A stretch of DNA of 64,000 bases from Hippasteria phrygiana (taxonomy: Eukaryota; Echinodermata; Asteroidea; Valvatida; Goniasteridae), in contig JAZGUH010000112.1 in assembly GCA_037893225.1 (NCBI GenBank), positions 1,922,001-1,986,000 of the forward strand, read 5' to 3'. A program made the position numbers and the translations under genes. Positions 32,514 to 43,680 of this stretch are shown one piece after another. Under the pieces are notes generated by a model. It made no database searches. It was not told the origin of the DNA and saw only the letters and a list, made by a program, of their open reading frames with translations. Numbering within the stretch: position 1 is the stretch's first letter; each line of letters starts with the position of its first letter.

Positions 32514-34290
32514 CCATTGGCCTCTTTTCAGCTCATAACTTCAACCATTGTTGGGTTGGTTAGTTGGTAAGCTTGGTGGTTTCTTTTTTAACCTGTCTTA
32601 TTTTGTAATGAAAATATGGGGGGGGGGGGATATATTTGAAAAAAACCTCTTGCTTTTATTACATTTTAACCCACCTGAGAGTTTGATTTTTATCCAGATA
32701 CGACTTACCCCCATTTATACATGGGTAATGATACCAATTATTGCAAGCCGTGAACACATGCTTAAGATGTCATAGGGTTGTTGACACAGATACATTTTAA
32801 TACTTTGAACATTTTAAGGATGGGAATCTATGTTTAATTTGATAAACCTTTAGCAAAACTTTCCCGTAGCATTTAAACAGTTTAGTCAACACTTCAAAAA
32901 GGCTGCCTTTTTCCCAGTATGTGTGCGGTAACTGCAGTTGCGTGTGTTTGTATAATACGAATGAACCTGTGCCTCGGCCAGCTATGAATTTTAATTGGCA
33001 ATGACTCCAGCTTATGCATGTGTAACCGAGGGGGTTAACTCAAGATTAATTATAATTTAGGAAACAGGGATGCGGTGGCACAAGAATCCTTGGTCAATAA
33101 TATACAATATTCTATTTACATCAACTCGCAAACAAATTAAGATTTGGAGGTTGATTTAGGGCGTAACAGAACCCTTACAAAACCGTCGTGAAAGACGTAA
33201 TAGATGTCATACCGTATTTACAAATGATCTAAACGACAGTCAATCAACTATACAAAGCCGGGGTTGGCAACAGCCGTTCAGCTACACATACGGAAGGTAG
33301 AGGTACACAGATGTTGTGGCATGCAGCGTCCCACGACTTCTGCCAATATAGTTGAATGGGAATTACTAAGAAATTGTACACGGTAATGTCTATGTACAAT
33401 ATCAGGCTGCAAGTGCAGAAAGCATGAGAAGCACAAACAAATCTATGTTCTCTCATGAAGGCTCTGAAGCAGAGTGTCTGATCAGAACAACTCGAGCAAC
33501 CAGCCCACAATCCTAAGCTTCACATCTTGAATAAAGATGCAGGACAACAACAGACAACAGGATTTGTTTGTATAGCTGCCTGCATATACTCAACAGCACA
33601 ACTCACACGTGCACAATAAATGCTATGAAGAGTGAAAGTTTGCTATAGTACCAAAAGGGCGCTCTACAAATCATTGTATATTCTCATTACAATGTGCCTG
33701 TATGTTTAACAAAGCAGGGTGAAGAAAAGGAATTTCTACAAAAGACTCTATACATTGAAGAAAGTGGAGGGACCAGAATTTACTTGACTAGTCACACTCA
33801 ACACTTGATAGAAGAAATGAATATTTATTCAAAAGAGAAGTAGAGGAACTGGGTCGACTGGTCACACACTATCATTGACACAATAGATAGATGCTGATCA
33901 TTGAGAGATGTATCACTTCAACTTCTTGGATTCTGATAAAGTACTAACAACATTTTTGAAGCTTTGTAAATAGAACTAGAGGGTAGATTGCATAAATATA
34001 AGCTCCCATAATTGAAATTTTGAGTTCCTTTTAAACGTTTGCCAACATTTCTGAACGGATTTGATTTACTTTTTGTTTTAACGTTACATCCTTAGGTCGT
34101 ATTAGACCTATTTATAATATCTTAACATTATTTTTATAGTCTCTGAATTAGTGTCATGAGCTGTAGTGGATTTTTTGGGCAGCAATGTAGCCTTAAAATT
34201 AGCTGGCCCAGGAGGTGACTTGGGTGCTACGTCATAATTACTTGAAGAACTTGGGGTCCATATTGGGTCTTTCTGGTGATTTGACGTTTG
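32514..34290. other. Spacer without supported genes
   Basis: AT-rich DNA with a G run at 32619-32628 and short ORFs lacking family motifs. No tRNA, exon or clear repeat was recognised. Confidence 0.45.
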
Positions 34291-34298
34291 GGGAACAT

Positions 34299-34480
34299 CA
34301 GGGCTGTAGTCGAGTCCTTTCACAAGTCCAGTCACAAGTCCTTTCATAAAGCCGGTCACAAGTAACTGGATGAACAATGACAAAAGAATGTCTTTGTCAA
34401 AGCTCATTTAAATAGCTTGTGATTGGAATTAGGACTGGAGGGTTTATGATAGACTTGCGATGGACTCGACTACAGCCCTG
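34299..34480. mobile_element. hAT MITE family A, copy 2, with perfect 8-bp target duplication
   Basis: Ends CAGGGCTGTAGTCGAGTCC and GGACTCGACTACAGCCCTG are exact inverted repeats of 19 bp. GGGAACAT occurs directly on both sides (34291-34298 and 34481-34488), the 8-bp duplication expected of hAT transposons. It has inserted into older transposase-like coding DNA (minus-strand MFPNVKSPERP becomes continuous when the insert is ignored). Confidence 0.9.
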
Positions 34481-34488
34481 GGGAACAT

Positions 34489-35720
34489 GGCCTCGGTCAT
34501 GTCTTTTGGTAGTGCCGTATTTTGTTCAGCCCCACAACTTAATCTAAACAACTGACTACTATGGTAGATACATGTACAGTAGGTGCTAGATTGTGTTTTG
34601 GACATGCCCTTGTCTCATTCTCTCAGATGGCGTATGGTATTCTCCCCCAGGAAGATGATCAGCAAGTTGGCACTCCATACAACGTATTATGATTAGGGCC
34701 TGTTTTGTGAGATCCTCAATTTGGTTGGAAACTGGTTTAAATAGAGCCTCCTATCATTTGTTATTTTCAGGTAGGAAGTCTTGGAAGAGTAGCGTTAGTC
34801 CATGTAGAATTCCTGGTGGATCGACCATCATTTGCTTTGTCTTTTCAAATATCCGCGTATACATGTAGTATGATGAATTGTCCATAATATGTACGGTTTA
34901 GCATTTGCATCAGAGATGTGATTTGCTTTTCAATCTTTCTCATGGCTCTCACGCCTGCAAGAATGATATCATCTTCTGAGTCCCACATACATGACTTCAC
35001 AAGTTTGTTTCGTTCTTGTTCCTTGTACAAGTTTTATACTAGGGTTTTCAGGGATGAATATAACATAAACATGCATGATAATGTCCTGTTCTGACATTAT
35101 GAATATAATATGAGACCGTTTTATTTGCCTAGATATAAAATGTACATTGTATAATGACAAGTTCTTTCCACCTTGCATCATAGTATACTGAAGGTATGCC
35201 AGTTTTAAATGTAGTGTACACAATTGGTAATTCTCCAATTTTTTTTACTGAATTATTACTATCTGCACGGCCATCTCCACCAATCATCAGGGGCTTGCCG
35301 GTGTTCTTCAGTTGGCTCACAACATCTTTCATATGTTCTTTGAACTGTCGTTCAATGGCTGGTTGGAGGATGGCTGACTGGTGATTGTAAAATGTCTTTT
35401 CGCTGATGGCGGCAACCTTCATATACTGCAATGTGCGTAGCATAGTCTTGCAGCTCCCACCAGCGAAAAGTGTTGCAGCCGAAAGCTGCAGGTTTCCAGC
35501 TGGTATATGCAGCCATAGAATGGCTGGCTCTCCCACGTCTCAGTTTAGTAGTAGCAGGAATTATAGTTCTGGGTAATGGTGCCCACCACCCTCTCTTTGA
35601 TGACAATATCGAAGGAGTGGCAAGAGGAACACCTTTCAAACAGCTTGTACAACTGTGATGCGAAGACGATGAACTTCTGCTCCAGGTGTGCCTCTTTGCT
35701 CCCCCCTGTCTTGTCCTATG
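34489..35720 (-). pseudogene. DDE-type transposase-like gene remnant (THAP-associated family)
   Basis: Minus-strand blocks in order: KFIVFASQLYKLFERCSSC (35.67 kb), then a TAA and a frame change around WESQP, then NLQLSAATLFAGGSCKTML, ISEKTFYNHQSAILQPAI and GKPLMIGGDGRADS (35.26 kb) ending at a possible GTAATA donor. Further left, LHGLTLLFQDFLPEN and ADHLPGGEYHTPSERM (about 34.65-34.83 kb) look like later exons. The GDGRADS motif, with its acidic residues, is the start of the catalytic core in a large unnamed family of invertebrate THAP-linked transposase-like proteins. The next core exon was not found. It may belong with the THAP exon at 39.0-39.35 kb, although a Crypton-type gene lies between. 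Confidence 0.65.
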
Positions 35721-36283
35721 ACAGTCCTAGGACTGAGTCCTCTTTTCCTACAGAAAAAAGGTTATTTTCAGTTAGTCATGAACAAGGATATCCTTTATCT
35801 ACACTTGCATCCTTTATCTTGAAAATTACATTTTGATTTTTTGTTTCTTTTACAAATGGAGCAGCTCATTGAAGTTTAGTTCACACCTTTGACATAAATA
35901 ATTGCTGATCACATATGTGTACAGATGAAAACAGACAGTCAACGGTGTATGGGGTTGGGGATTAACACAGCCGTACAATGTAGTACACACAGTCACACAT
36001 CATAATTGTTGGAACATACACCGGTCGTACGATGGAACCAAAATCGTTATGGGGACAGATATAGAGAAATGTCCCCATTACTCAGTCCTCATTTTCTTAA
36101 CATAAAAATGGCCACACTACGTGATTGATGCCTACCCTATTTCACCTCCACACACATAACATTTTTGTTTGTCCATGCAAACAAAACTAGGTTCCAATTT
36201 TCAAACTTTTGGCAATATTTCTACCTCCCCATTCCAAACTGGATATGACACTGCCTGAAATGTTATACAGAACACTTATATTA
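35721..36283. other. Spacer, nothing recognised
   Basis: No open frame of note and no repeat boundary that I can support. Confidence 0.4.
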
Positions 36284-36417
36284 GTTATCCCACGAGCGCC
36301 GAGTGGAACACGGAATAATGTAGTGCGTCCGTGTCCCATATTCCACGAGGCCGAAGGCCGAGTGGGGACACGGACGCACTACATTATTCTGTGTTCTACG
36401 AGCGCGAGTGGAATAAC
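36284..36417. mobile_element. Foldback element, 134 bp
   Basis: Long imperfect arms: GTTATCCCACGAGCGC at the left and GCGCGAGTGGAATAAC at the right. The central arms ACGGAATAATGTAGTGCGTC and GACGCACTACATTATTCTGT are nearly exact complements. Noncoding. Confidence 0.8.
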
Positions 36418-36769
36418 GAATTTAACACGCACACATCAATAACTGTCAGAAGATTTGCCGATTTTATTTGCTGAGTAGTTAAAATAATTATTTTCCTAAC
36501 TCAAGTCAATAAGCAAGACAACTCAATGAGGATTTAATTTGGCAACATTTTTAATTCAACGTATTACCACATTTTCAACAGCAGATGTTAACTTTATATC
36601 TGGAGACTGTTAACATTCCGCATCCAAAGAGCAAGGTAATTGACACTTAATATGCCAAAGCGAGAGTGTTCAGAGCCGAGTATTACTGCTTTGTGTTTTA
36701 CACATTCACAGTTAAGTATTTAATCTTGCAACTGTGGAATACTGGTGGGCAACTGCTCCTGGAGGAATC

Positions 36770-37901
36770 CAGTGATAGGCCTAGTTCTGCGAATGATGGG
36801 CTGAGCCTGAAGTTGATGCAATAGTTGGAGTTGATGCAATACAGGTGCCAAGGCTGACGGAGATTGCTCTTCCCATTTTTAGTTTCTCGTCATCAGACAC
36901 CCGTTGGTAAATCGCCAATGACGATACACTTTTGTGTTTAGTTAGACATTATCTGTTTGTGCCCAAATCGGCGCTGGGATAGAATCGTTGCTCGAATGGA
37001 GTGGTTTTTGTAGACGGTCAAAAGCCCATATTTCAGGCTCAATCTTGGCATAAACTTACTCAGTGTTAACACCGACAGCAACATTTTGGTACCAGACTGA
37101 GTCCTCATTTGTCACCTTCCTCTTGGGTGATTGCCACAGTCTCGGACACAAAGGGTTTAAATGTTCCAGGTATTTGATGAAGGATGCTACTGGACACTGC
37201 TTGCTCTCTTTGTTTTCTGGCATGAGTGCGGAATATGATTCACACTCAGTCTCATTTTTTGTTCAGTTCATCAACGGCCTGCCACACATATCGGTTTCCT
37301 GTGTATGGATCCACTCTAACTACGAAGGTACTTTTTGTCATATCATGCATATTTTCGGAGCCTCTTCTGAAAAAGTACAGACGAATGTCAAATTGCACTT
37401 TCTCATACAATCCCTTGGGACTTGTTGTTGACAAGTTGCTATACAAGTTCTCCAGATCGGCATCTTTGATGTTTGGGTGGTGATCTATGCTACCCTTTCC
37501 ATTCAATTTCAACTCTCGTAGCGCAGCCTTAAAGGACTCGTTCGCATCAATGAATTCATTGTCTCTGATGATGTCAAATTTCTTGTTGAATGGTGGTGCC
37601 TTCAGATATCGATTTAAGCCATGTCTCAATTGTTCAAGAGTACCTGCTTTGTAGAACTCGCCTTCAGTTGACCTTGCATCAAGATAAAACTGCCTGAATA
37701 GGTCGTTCAGTGCGCTTGGCTCCAGATCGTCAAAGGTTTCTGCTTTTCCATTTTCTGACAGATACGATTTCAAGATTCTTGCTGCAGAGTGTTTTTAGGC
37801 GTAGTTTTTGTTTTTTTGGCGTCAATTTCTGCGGCTGAGTGACTTGCAAAACGTTTCAAAACAACTTGAACTTTTTGGATATTTCTCTTTACGTACGCCA
37901 T
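36770..37901 (-). pseudogene. Crypton-type tyrosine recombinase (DUF3504-like)
   Basis: Cryptons move with a tyrosine recombinase; related domains sit in vertebrate ZMYM, QRICH1 and KCTD1-like genes. A start MAYVKRNIQKV (ATG 37901) leads into a core-binding domain: LKSYLSENGKAETFDDL, LNDLFRQFYLDARSTEGEFY, LRHGLNRYLKAPPFNKKFDI, then QFDIRLYFFRRGSENMHDM. The 173-codon frame stops at 37252 in an A6 run. One base shift restores the family text (CPVASFIKYLEHLNPLC, VWYQNVAVGVNT) up to a GTAAGT donor at 37060. A second break is near 37785. A later segment at about 36931-36770 reads SLAIYQRVSDDEKLKM, carrying the likely catalytic tyrosine. The Arg/His catalytic exon between them was not found. The frame breaks sit at homopolymers, so assembly error is possible. 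Confidence 0.75.
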
Positions 37902-38924
37902 TCTGAAAACAGGAGAAACAGGAGCCATCCGGAAAACGTAACAAGTTTGCGCCGAAACAGACGTGACGATCCACATGGGACGCAAACGCGCAGTTTTTGA
38001 ATTACCAATGGATTGTGCAGCACTGCATTTTGCGTATCGCGCAATTCGTGGAATTAGAACAGCGCAATTTGGAGTGTGTATATGGGCCATGTGATATGGG
38101 TTTTTATCACCCTCTCAGCTGCCACGGATTGACCAATCGGGATCGAGGATTCAAGTTTGCTTGAAGATAATACCTTTTGACTGCTCTCGGGCGTGTCTTT
38201 TGTGGTGTGCTGACGTAGTCGGATGACTCTTAATATGCATCAGGGGTGTATCCTGGGGATTCAGGTCGCCCTATTGCAGTACTCTCTTCATCTGACTCCG
38301 ACTCCGAACTGCTCTCTTCGGCTTTATTGTCAAGTAGCTTACAGATGACTCCCGTCTCCTTAACGGAAGTGGGCTCAGTTTGAGCACCTTTTAATGGCGG
38401 ACTCTCTATGTTGCCTGGATTCCTATTTTGATAAGATAGTTATGATTCCGGGTGGATTGCCAAAATACTTTTCTTTCAAAAGACAAGAACTGAACTGACA
38501 CTGATACTAATTTTGAGGGAAAGGTAAAAGCATATGCTTTTTTTCAGCAAGTTTAAACCGGATGGTTTTAAAACATGAATTTCTGTTGAAAATGTTGGGG
38601 ATATTCTTTACATTGTAATACAGGTTTACCTCCGTCCACTGCACCAAAACTGCATATATGGGGACATCTGTCCTGAAAACTTTTTTAGAAAAGTCTAATC
38701 TTTTCAGTTCTGCATACAGTTTACAGGTTGCATATGATTAATGAATAATTGTCTCGGATTATTTGTCAAGATCATGTGGTAGACCTTTTTTTCTTTGCTT
38801 CTGTCTCAATTGTTTCTGTCTCAATAGAAAACTGCATGTAATGCTCCCTATAATTAAAAAGGCAATTTTATGTTGAGATTTATTTTTCTACGAGACTTGT
38901 TCGACGGCAACTCATACAAGTAGG
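37902..38924. other. Spacer with acidic-looking minus-strand text
   Basis: On the minus strand near 38270-38340 a short frame is rich in Ser, Asp and Glu (ESSSESESDEES-like), as in linker regions of transposase genes, but borders are not clear. Nothing else is supported. Confidence 0.3.
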
Positions 38925-39014
38925 CTACATGTAGGTCAGGATCGGCCGCGCCAAGTTCGGCACGTTCAGTCGGTACATTAAGGGCCCAATTTCCGGACAC
39001 GACAACAGACTCAC

Positions 39015-39350
39015 CTTTTTCCTGTTTCGTTTGGCCGAATTTTCTGCTCTTCGTTGCTCGGTTTTGCTGGGCATTTTTGCAGGTCTTATTCTAGATGGAA
39101 TGGCACTGTTTTTGAGTAGCCTGTGTTTGGACATTCCGAATTGCATATGCAATGCGTGTGATGCATCAAAGTCATCGAAGTGATCACTGCAGATCACGCT
39201 TGAAGCGGACGGGCCTGGCCAATTCCCCCTTGTCAGCTTCACTTTGGATGTCCATATGTTCCTGAATTTTTCGTCCTTCGGAAATCTGTGTATGCTGACC
39301 CCATCTTTGCTTGTATTGCTACAACCAGCTACAATGCACCGTACTGGCAT
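39015..39350 (-). CDS. THAP-domain exon
   Basis: THAP domains are C2CH zinc fingers that bind DNA and occur in P-element-type transposases and cellular factors. The 112-codon frame starts MPVRCIVAGCSNTSKDG and contains HRFPKDEKFRNIW, the invariant Trp and Pro in RGNWPGP, VICSDHF with the second Cys and His, and the AVPTIF-like end LLKNSAIPSRI. It then has a basic stretch EQRRAENSAKRNRKK, a probable nuclear signal, and ends exactly at a GTGAGT donor in phase 0. No stop or frameshift interrupts it. The next exon was not located; candidates are the transposase-like blocks at 35.2-35.7 kb. Either a live transposase gene, a domesticated one or a host THAP gene. Confidence 0.85.
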
Positions 39351-39594
39351 ATCGACTACAGCGGCGAATTTTGCTTTCAAAGACGAGAATAATTCTTTGT
39401 CATTGTCGTACAGCTATTGCAACAATAGAGAATGCTGGGTCAGCGAGTTCTCGACCTCACTGCCGAGCTGTACGTTTTTATATGTGACGTAGAAGGTCAC
39501 GTGGTACGCTGCACTGGTTTTTCATTGCGAAAAGTGGGGTGCACAATTTTAGGTAAAAATGTTTTTATTTGCCAAATAAATTAGGGTTGAGGGC

Positions 39595-39755
39595 AGTCTG
39601 GACGGAGAGTGGTGGTGCGAGGTTGGTAGCTGGCCTCGGCTGTCGGGTTGGTCGCTGATTGGTGAGTGGCGCGAGGCCACTCCGAGTGGTAGCTGGCCTG
39701 GTTGCAGCCTTCGTCGCTGGCCGAGCAGTGGTGCGAGGCCGCTCCGCTTTTCGTA
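39595..39755. repeat. GC-rich imperfect repeat tract
   Basis: Repeated GGTGGTGCGAGG, GGTAGCTGGCCTCG and GTCGCTGGCCGAG motifs form an irregular tandem array. It yields Arg/Thr/Pro-rich or Gly-rich frames that continue the neighbouring ORF but look non-genuine. Confidence 0.55.
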
Positions 39756-39779
39756 TAGTATCTGAGGCTCGATTTGTCT

Positions 39780-40026
39780 GCCGAAAATGTTGAAAGACTT
39801 GCTGTAGCATCTGTCTGTCTCTTGCTCACTGGTTTTTCTAGTTAAGGGCCTGGTGTATGCCCTGTAGCACGATGCATGGTACCTAACTTCTATAGCCACA
39901 CAGTCTTTACCGTCAATCTGTCTTAGGATGTTTTCATCATTTTCAGCCTTTGCCTGTTCAACTAGTCGGCCACCATCAACAAGTTCACACGAAGTAAGGG
40001 CCTCTATTACCCTTGTGCCTTTATAC
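39780..40026 (-). CDS. Exon with RYHASCYRAYT motif (unnamed transposon-linked family)
   Basis: After a good acceptor (TATTTCAG) the minus strand reads YKGTRVIEALTSCELVDGG, then NDENILRQIDGKDCVAIEVR and YHASCYRAYTRPLTRK. The pairing of Cys and His (YHxxCYxxYT) is a hallmark I recall from the N-terminal region of many uncharacterised multicopy invertebrate proteins, probably zinc-binding. The frame is open to about 39549, but the last part runs into a GC-rich repeat and its true end is unclear. Neighbours on the same strand are the IIIDGMD family (right) and THAP (left). No name or reaction can be given. Confidence 0.55.
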
Positions 40027-40538
40027 CTGAAATATTTGAAATGTACTTCTTTCCCCAGCATATAATACAGATCGGAGGTAGTACATACATGTACATACAT
40101 GTATACTTCATGTATACTGCATGTACATGTATACTTCATTAAGTTGACCAGTTCCCTTGTATTTTGCAATGTTTATTCTATAATTCAAGAGTTTCTGACT
40201 ACTTTAAATAGGTTATATGCATCATTCTGTGTTCGTTTCTTTTCAATTATAAGTGAACATTGTATTTGATATTTAATATTTTACAGTGTATCTGTAGGTC
40301 CCTATTGAGTGAATCATGGCAGAGCTAATCCATGATTTGGGTGAACTTACTTTAACTATGACTTTGTCTATTGAACTTTCTATGTATTTCATCGACATTA
40401 GTTGCTCAATGAGTCTTGTTTTCATGTGCTTGAGAAAGATACATGGTTCACTTTGTAAAAAGGGTGCAAAATACATTTTGCCATTGCATGTCCAAGCTTG
40501 GTTCAGAAGTACACAGTTAAGACCATTTCCTCATTTAC

Positions 40539-43500
40539 CTGTCAGGTGTACATGTAGTCTTGCCAGATTACACGAGACTTTATCCCGTTGAGTGAAGTGC
40601 GGAACATCTCTTTTTGCTTAATCCATCCCATCTATGATGATTGCGGTCAATTCTTCTGGTTGTCCGTGCATCTGCCCTGGCTGTATGGTACTCAAAATGC
40701 TCTTTCCTGAAGAAACAAATTGAGTCTTTTTAAAAAAATGTATTTAAGTTCAAAAGAACACATCCTCGGGCACAGTTTTGATTACCCATGAATAAAATAA
40801 CATTATTTACACTTTTAAGTTCACCAGTGGGAGGTGGAAGAACAGCAACTCCCTGTGTTCAAGTAAGATTAATCACTGAAACACTATGTCTTGTACACTG
40901 TAAATCAAATCCGCCAACAGTGGAAATAGATGTACATGTACAGCCCAGTTTATACATGTACGTCTACGAGCGGAAGCAGTGAACAGGGTTTTTTAATTAA
41001 TTTTTTTACATTTTTACAATCATTGAAAATATTTCAAAATCCAACTTTTCATAATAACTGTGAACATATATACATTTTCACTGAACCTATACGCCGTAGA
41101 AGTGTGACCTCACACAGGGTCATCTCATAATTAAAGGCCTTTTCACACTACGAAAAATCTCAGTGTTGGACCCGGGTCCGACCTGTGTTAACTAGACTGA
41201 CCTTTTCACACTGCAACATTTCAACATGGCACTGACCCGTGTAGAGCGCTCAACCCGGGTTAAAACTCAACCCTGCTCGGGAGGTAGGTTGAGAGCTCTC
41301 GACCCGTGTAGAGAAGTCCGACCCGTGTTGAAAGTCGTAGTATGAACGTCTCCGGGTTGAGTTTGACCCGTGTAACCGTGGATCGGAGTCTTAAATTTGA
41401 GGCCTGCAAACAATAAGTTGAATCTGTTTAATTGTACCTTAAATTCATGGTTAAATAACAACTTACTCTACTGCGAGATTGTGCTGCTTCAACATCTCCT
41501 TGATTTTCTGTACTTCAGCTGCAAACGCTGTCCGTTGCTTCTCTTTCAAGTTGATACAAATGGTACACTGTGTGAACTCGCTTCTCTGAAAGAATAGAGT
41601 TGAACTGTGTGAGCAATTTAGCACAATATCTGGGGTCAACTCTATCCAAAAGTCAAATCAGTCACAAGTCAACTTTGTCTATAGGAAAAACAGGTTGGAT
41701 ATTTGGCTTTGATTCAGCCCTGGAGTAGGACCGGACCTTGAGTGAGTAGGACTCGTAGCGGGAAGGGGAGGTTGCAATTGGCTTTGGTCAACATTTTTCT
41801 GTGGTGGGGCGCTCATCACCTTTTTTGTCTTCTTAAAAATAAACGTATTCAATGCAAACTTGAAAAAAATGTTCTTTTAATTTGTGGATTGGAAGAGTTT
41901 TTGGGGAGGAAAATGAATTAAGAAATCTCATCTGCTGTTAAACATTTCAGTTAGCGGCTTGGAGAAGGTTGCAGACTTACATGTACTGGCATGACTGGAC
42001 AAATCGGTTTGCTGTGACTAAACCTGGCCAATTACCAATTTAATTTCAAGTCTAATGGAGCTTAGGAATCCTTTTTTTTTAAATGACTGTTTCAGGACTA
42101 TTTTTAGGGGTGATCATCTTTTGATGGCATTTTTACTCAAAAGTCATCAAGTAACCTCCAAAGAATTTAAAAGAAAGTGGAAGATGAATGAAATAGTTTA
42201 ATGTGTGTGTCAACAAACACCTTCGAGAACTGTGCTATGTTTCATAAATTTTGCAAGTGAGCACAATTATAATTAAGGTCCCTGGAAGTTTATTTACTTT
42301 TCTGCAAACTGATGGAAATAGTTCCCAAAATGGTGTACAAAACAAATAGGGCACATGTCAACTTTTGTTCTTTGAACTTTAAAAAGGATTCACATGTAGA
42401 CTAATCCGGCGACAGCCATTGTCTGCGGTGGAACCAGGCTCGCACGAGTCACGCTCAGGTAGTACACACACACTCTGGGCTTATTCGACCAATGGAATAC
42501 CAAAATGAAGCGTGTGCCTCATCTTTAGGAATGTGTGCAGCATTCGTGTGAGCATGATGACACCACCACCACCACAGTAAAAGCTTCTAATTATCTGGTA
42601 GCCGGATTCCACTATAAAGGTTGCCACCAAATGTTTATACTCGTATCACAATGCACAAGATACTACCTACATGTTGTCTTACCTTTGCAATCACAAAGTC
42701 CCGGAAGCTGATCTGCCTATATAGATGTAAAATATTCGTAAGATATTACATCTTGCTGTTCTATGCCAAGCTCTTTAAACTCCTCAACCATCCTCTGGTA
42801 CAATGATTTTTTGGTATATGTTTGTGGTAGGCACACTTGCGTTCTATGTGGTATCCAATCTCCAATCCGCTCAAAGAGATGTCTCATCCAGCCAAGTGCC
42901 ATAGTTGTCTTCTCCTGCTTTCTTGTGCGTCCAAGGTTGCCATGGTCCACTTTTGTTTGTCCATCCATGTATAACTTGGCACAAACCAAAAATCGTTGAA
43001 GTGTCACATTGTGTGCCAGACACCAGCATTTCTCACACACAGGCTTTCCTCTGATTACTAGATTATGTTAAGAGAAACGTTTTCCCTTTTCAGTAACTTT
43101 GACTTGTGTGTGATCAGAAATCACATTCAGTGTAGCCTGTTTCTCCTCGGACTTGTTCAGATGGCACAGACTTTCTTCACACCACTCAATGTCCAATGGC
43201 GACAATGACTTTATGCAGCGTTTTTTGCAGCACTCATTACTGAGTACCTCCACAGGGTCCCTTTGGGTTCTTTTGCGCTTCTGTTTACTCTAGCCTTTGT
43301 CTGTTACTACAGGTGACAATTCACAGTTAAAAGATGACGTTGATGCAACTGATGTAGATGGTTTGCAAGGAGTTGATGTAGCTACTCATACATGTTTTGC
43401 TGAACTCTTAGAATCTGAGCTGTCGTACCCTGTGCTATCTGTATCATACACTGGCTCAATGTCAGTAGACAGATATGTTCGGTTAACCAAGTCCTCTGTG

Positions 43501-43680
43501 CAATTTAAGGGTTCTGTATCTACTTAATACAGACTCGTCACTGGCAAATGATGAAGCTATATTTTTAGTAACTTCCATATCTGCACTGGAAAATGTTGCA
43601 CTCCTCTGCAAAGTAGAAAGCAAAAACATGTCTACATCTATAAACAACTGAGATTTGTAACTTTGAAGAAAGAAAAACAT
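40539..43680 (-). pseudogene. Multi-exon transposase-like gene (IIIDGMD family), decayed
   Basis: Exons on the minus strand: an N-terminal acidic and Ser/Thr-rich part (43.68-43.30 kb), a large exon to 42683 with NECCKKRCIKSLSP, GKPVCEKCWCLAHNVTL, VDHGNLGRTRK and VCLPQTYTKKSLYQRMV, then 41585-41467 (RSEFTQCTICINLK...) and 40706-40539 (KEHFEYHTARADARTT, AIIIDGMD, VPHFTQRDKVSCNLARLH). Splice phases 0 and 2 agree across the two introns tested. Defects: TGA and TAG in the N-terminal part, TAA at KRFS*HNLV, TAG plus a shift after YFTSI, a frameshift before AIIIDGMD, and TAA in DGMD*AKRD. The family is widespread and uncharacterised in invertebrates; IIIDGMDQ may contain a catalytic Asp of a DDE core. 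Downstream exons were not recognised. Confidence 0.7.
41147..41390. repeat. GACCCGTGTTGA-rich dispersed element
   Basis: Contains TTTTCACACTACGAAAA near the left and GTCGTAGTATGAA near the right, and repeated CGACCCGTGT / CAACCCGGGTT strings in both orientations. Looks like a MITE inserted in an intron of the decayed gene; the exact ends are uncertain. Confidence 0.5.

Noticed and set aside
36361..36442. Plus-strand ORF through the foldback at 36284-36417
   Set aside because: The frame simply reads across inverted arms; no protein similarity.
39549..39780. Arg/Thr/Pro-rich continuation of the RYHASCYRAYT ORF
   Set aside because: Encoded by an irregular GC-rich repeat tract; likely not part of the real exon.
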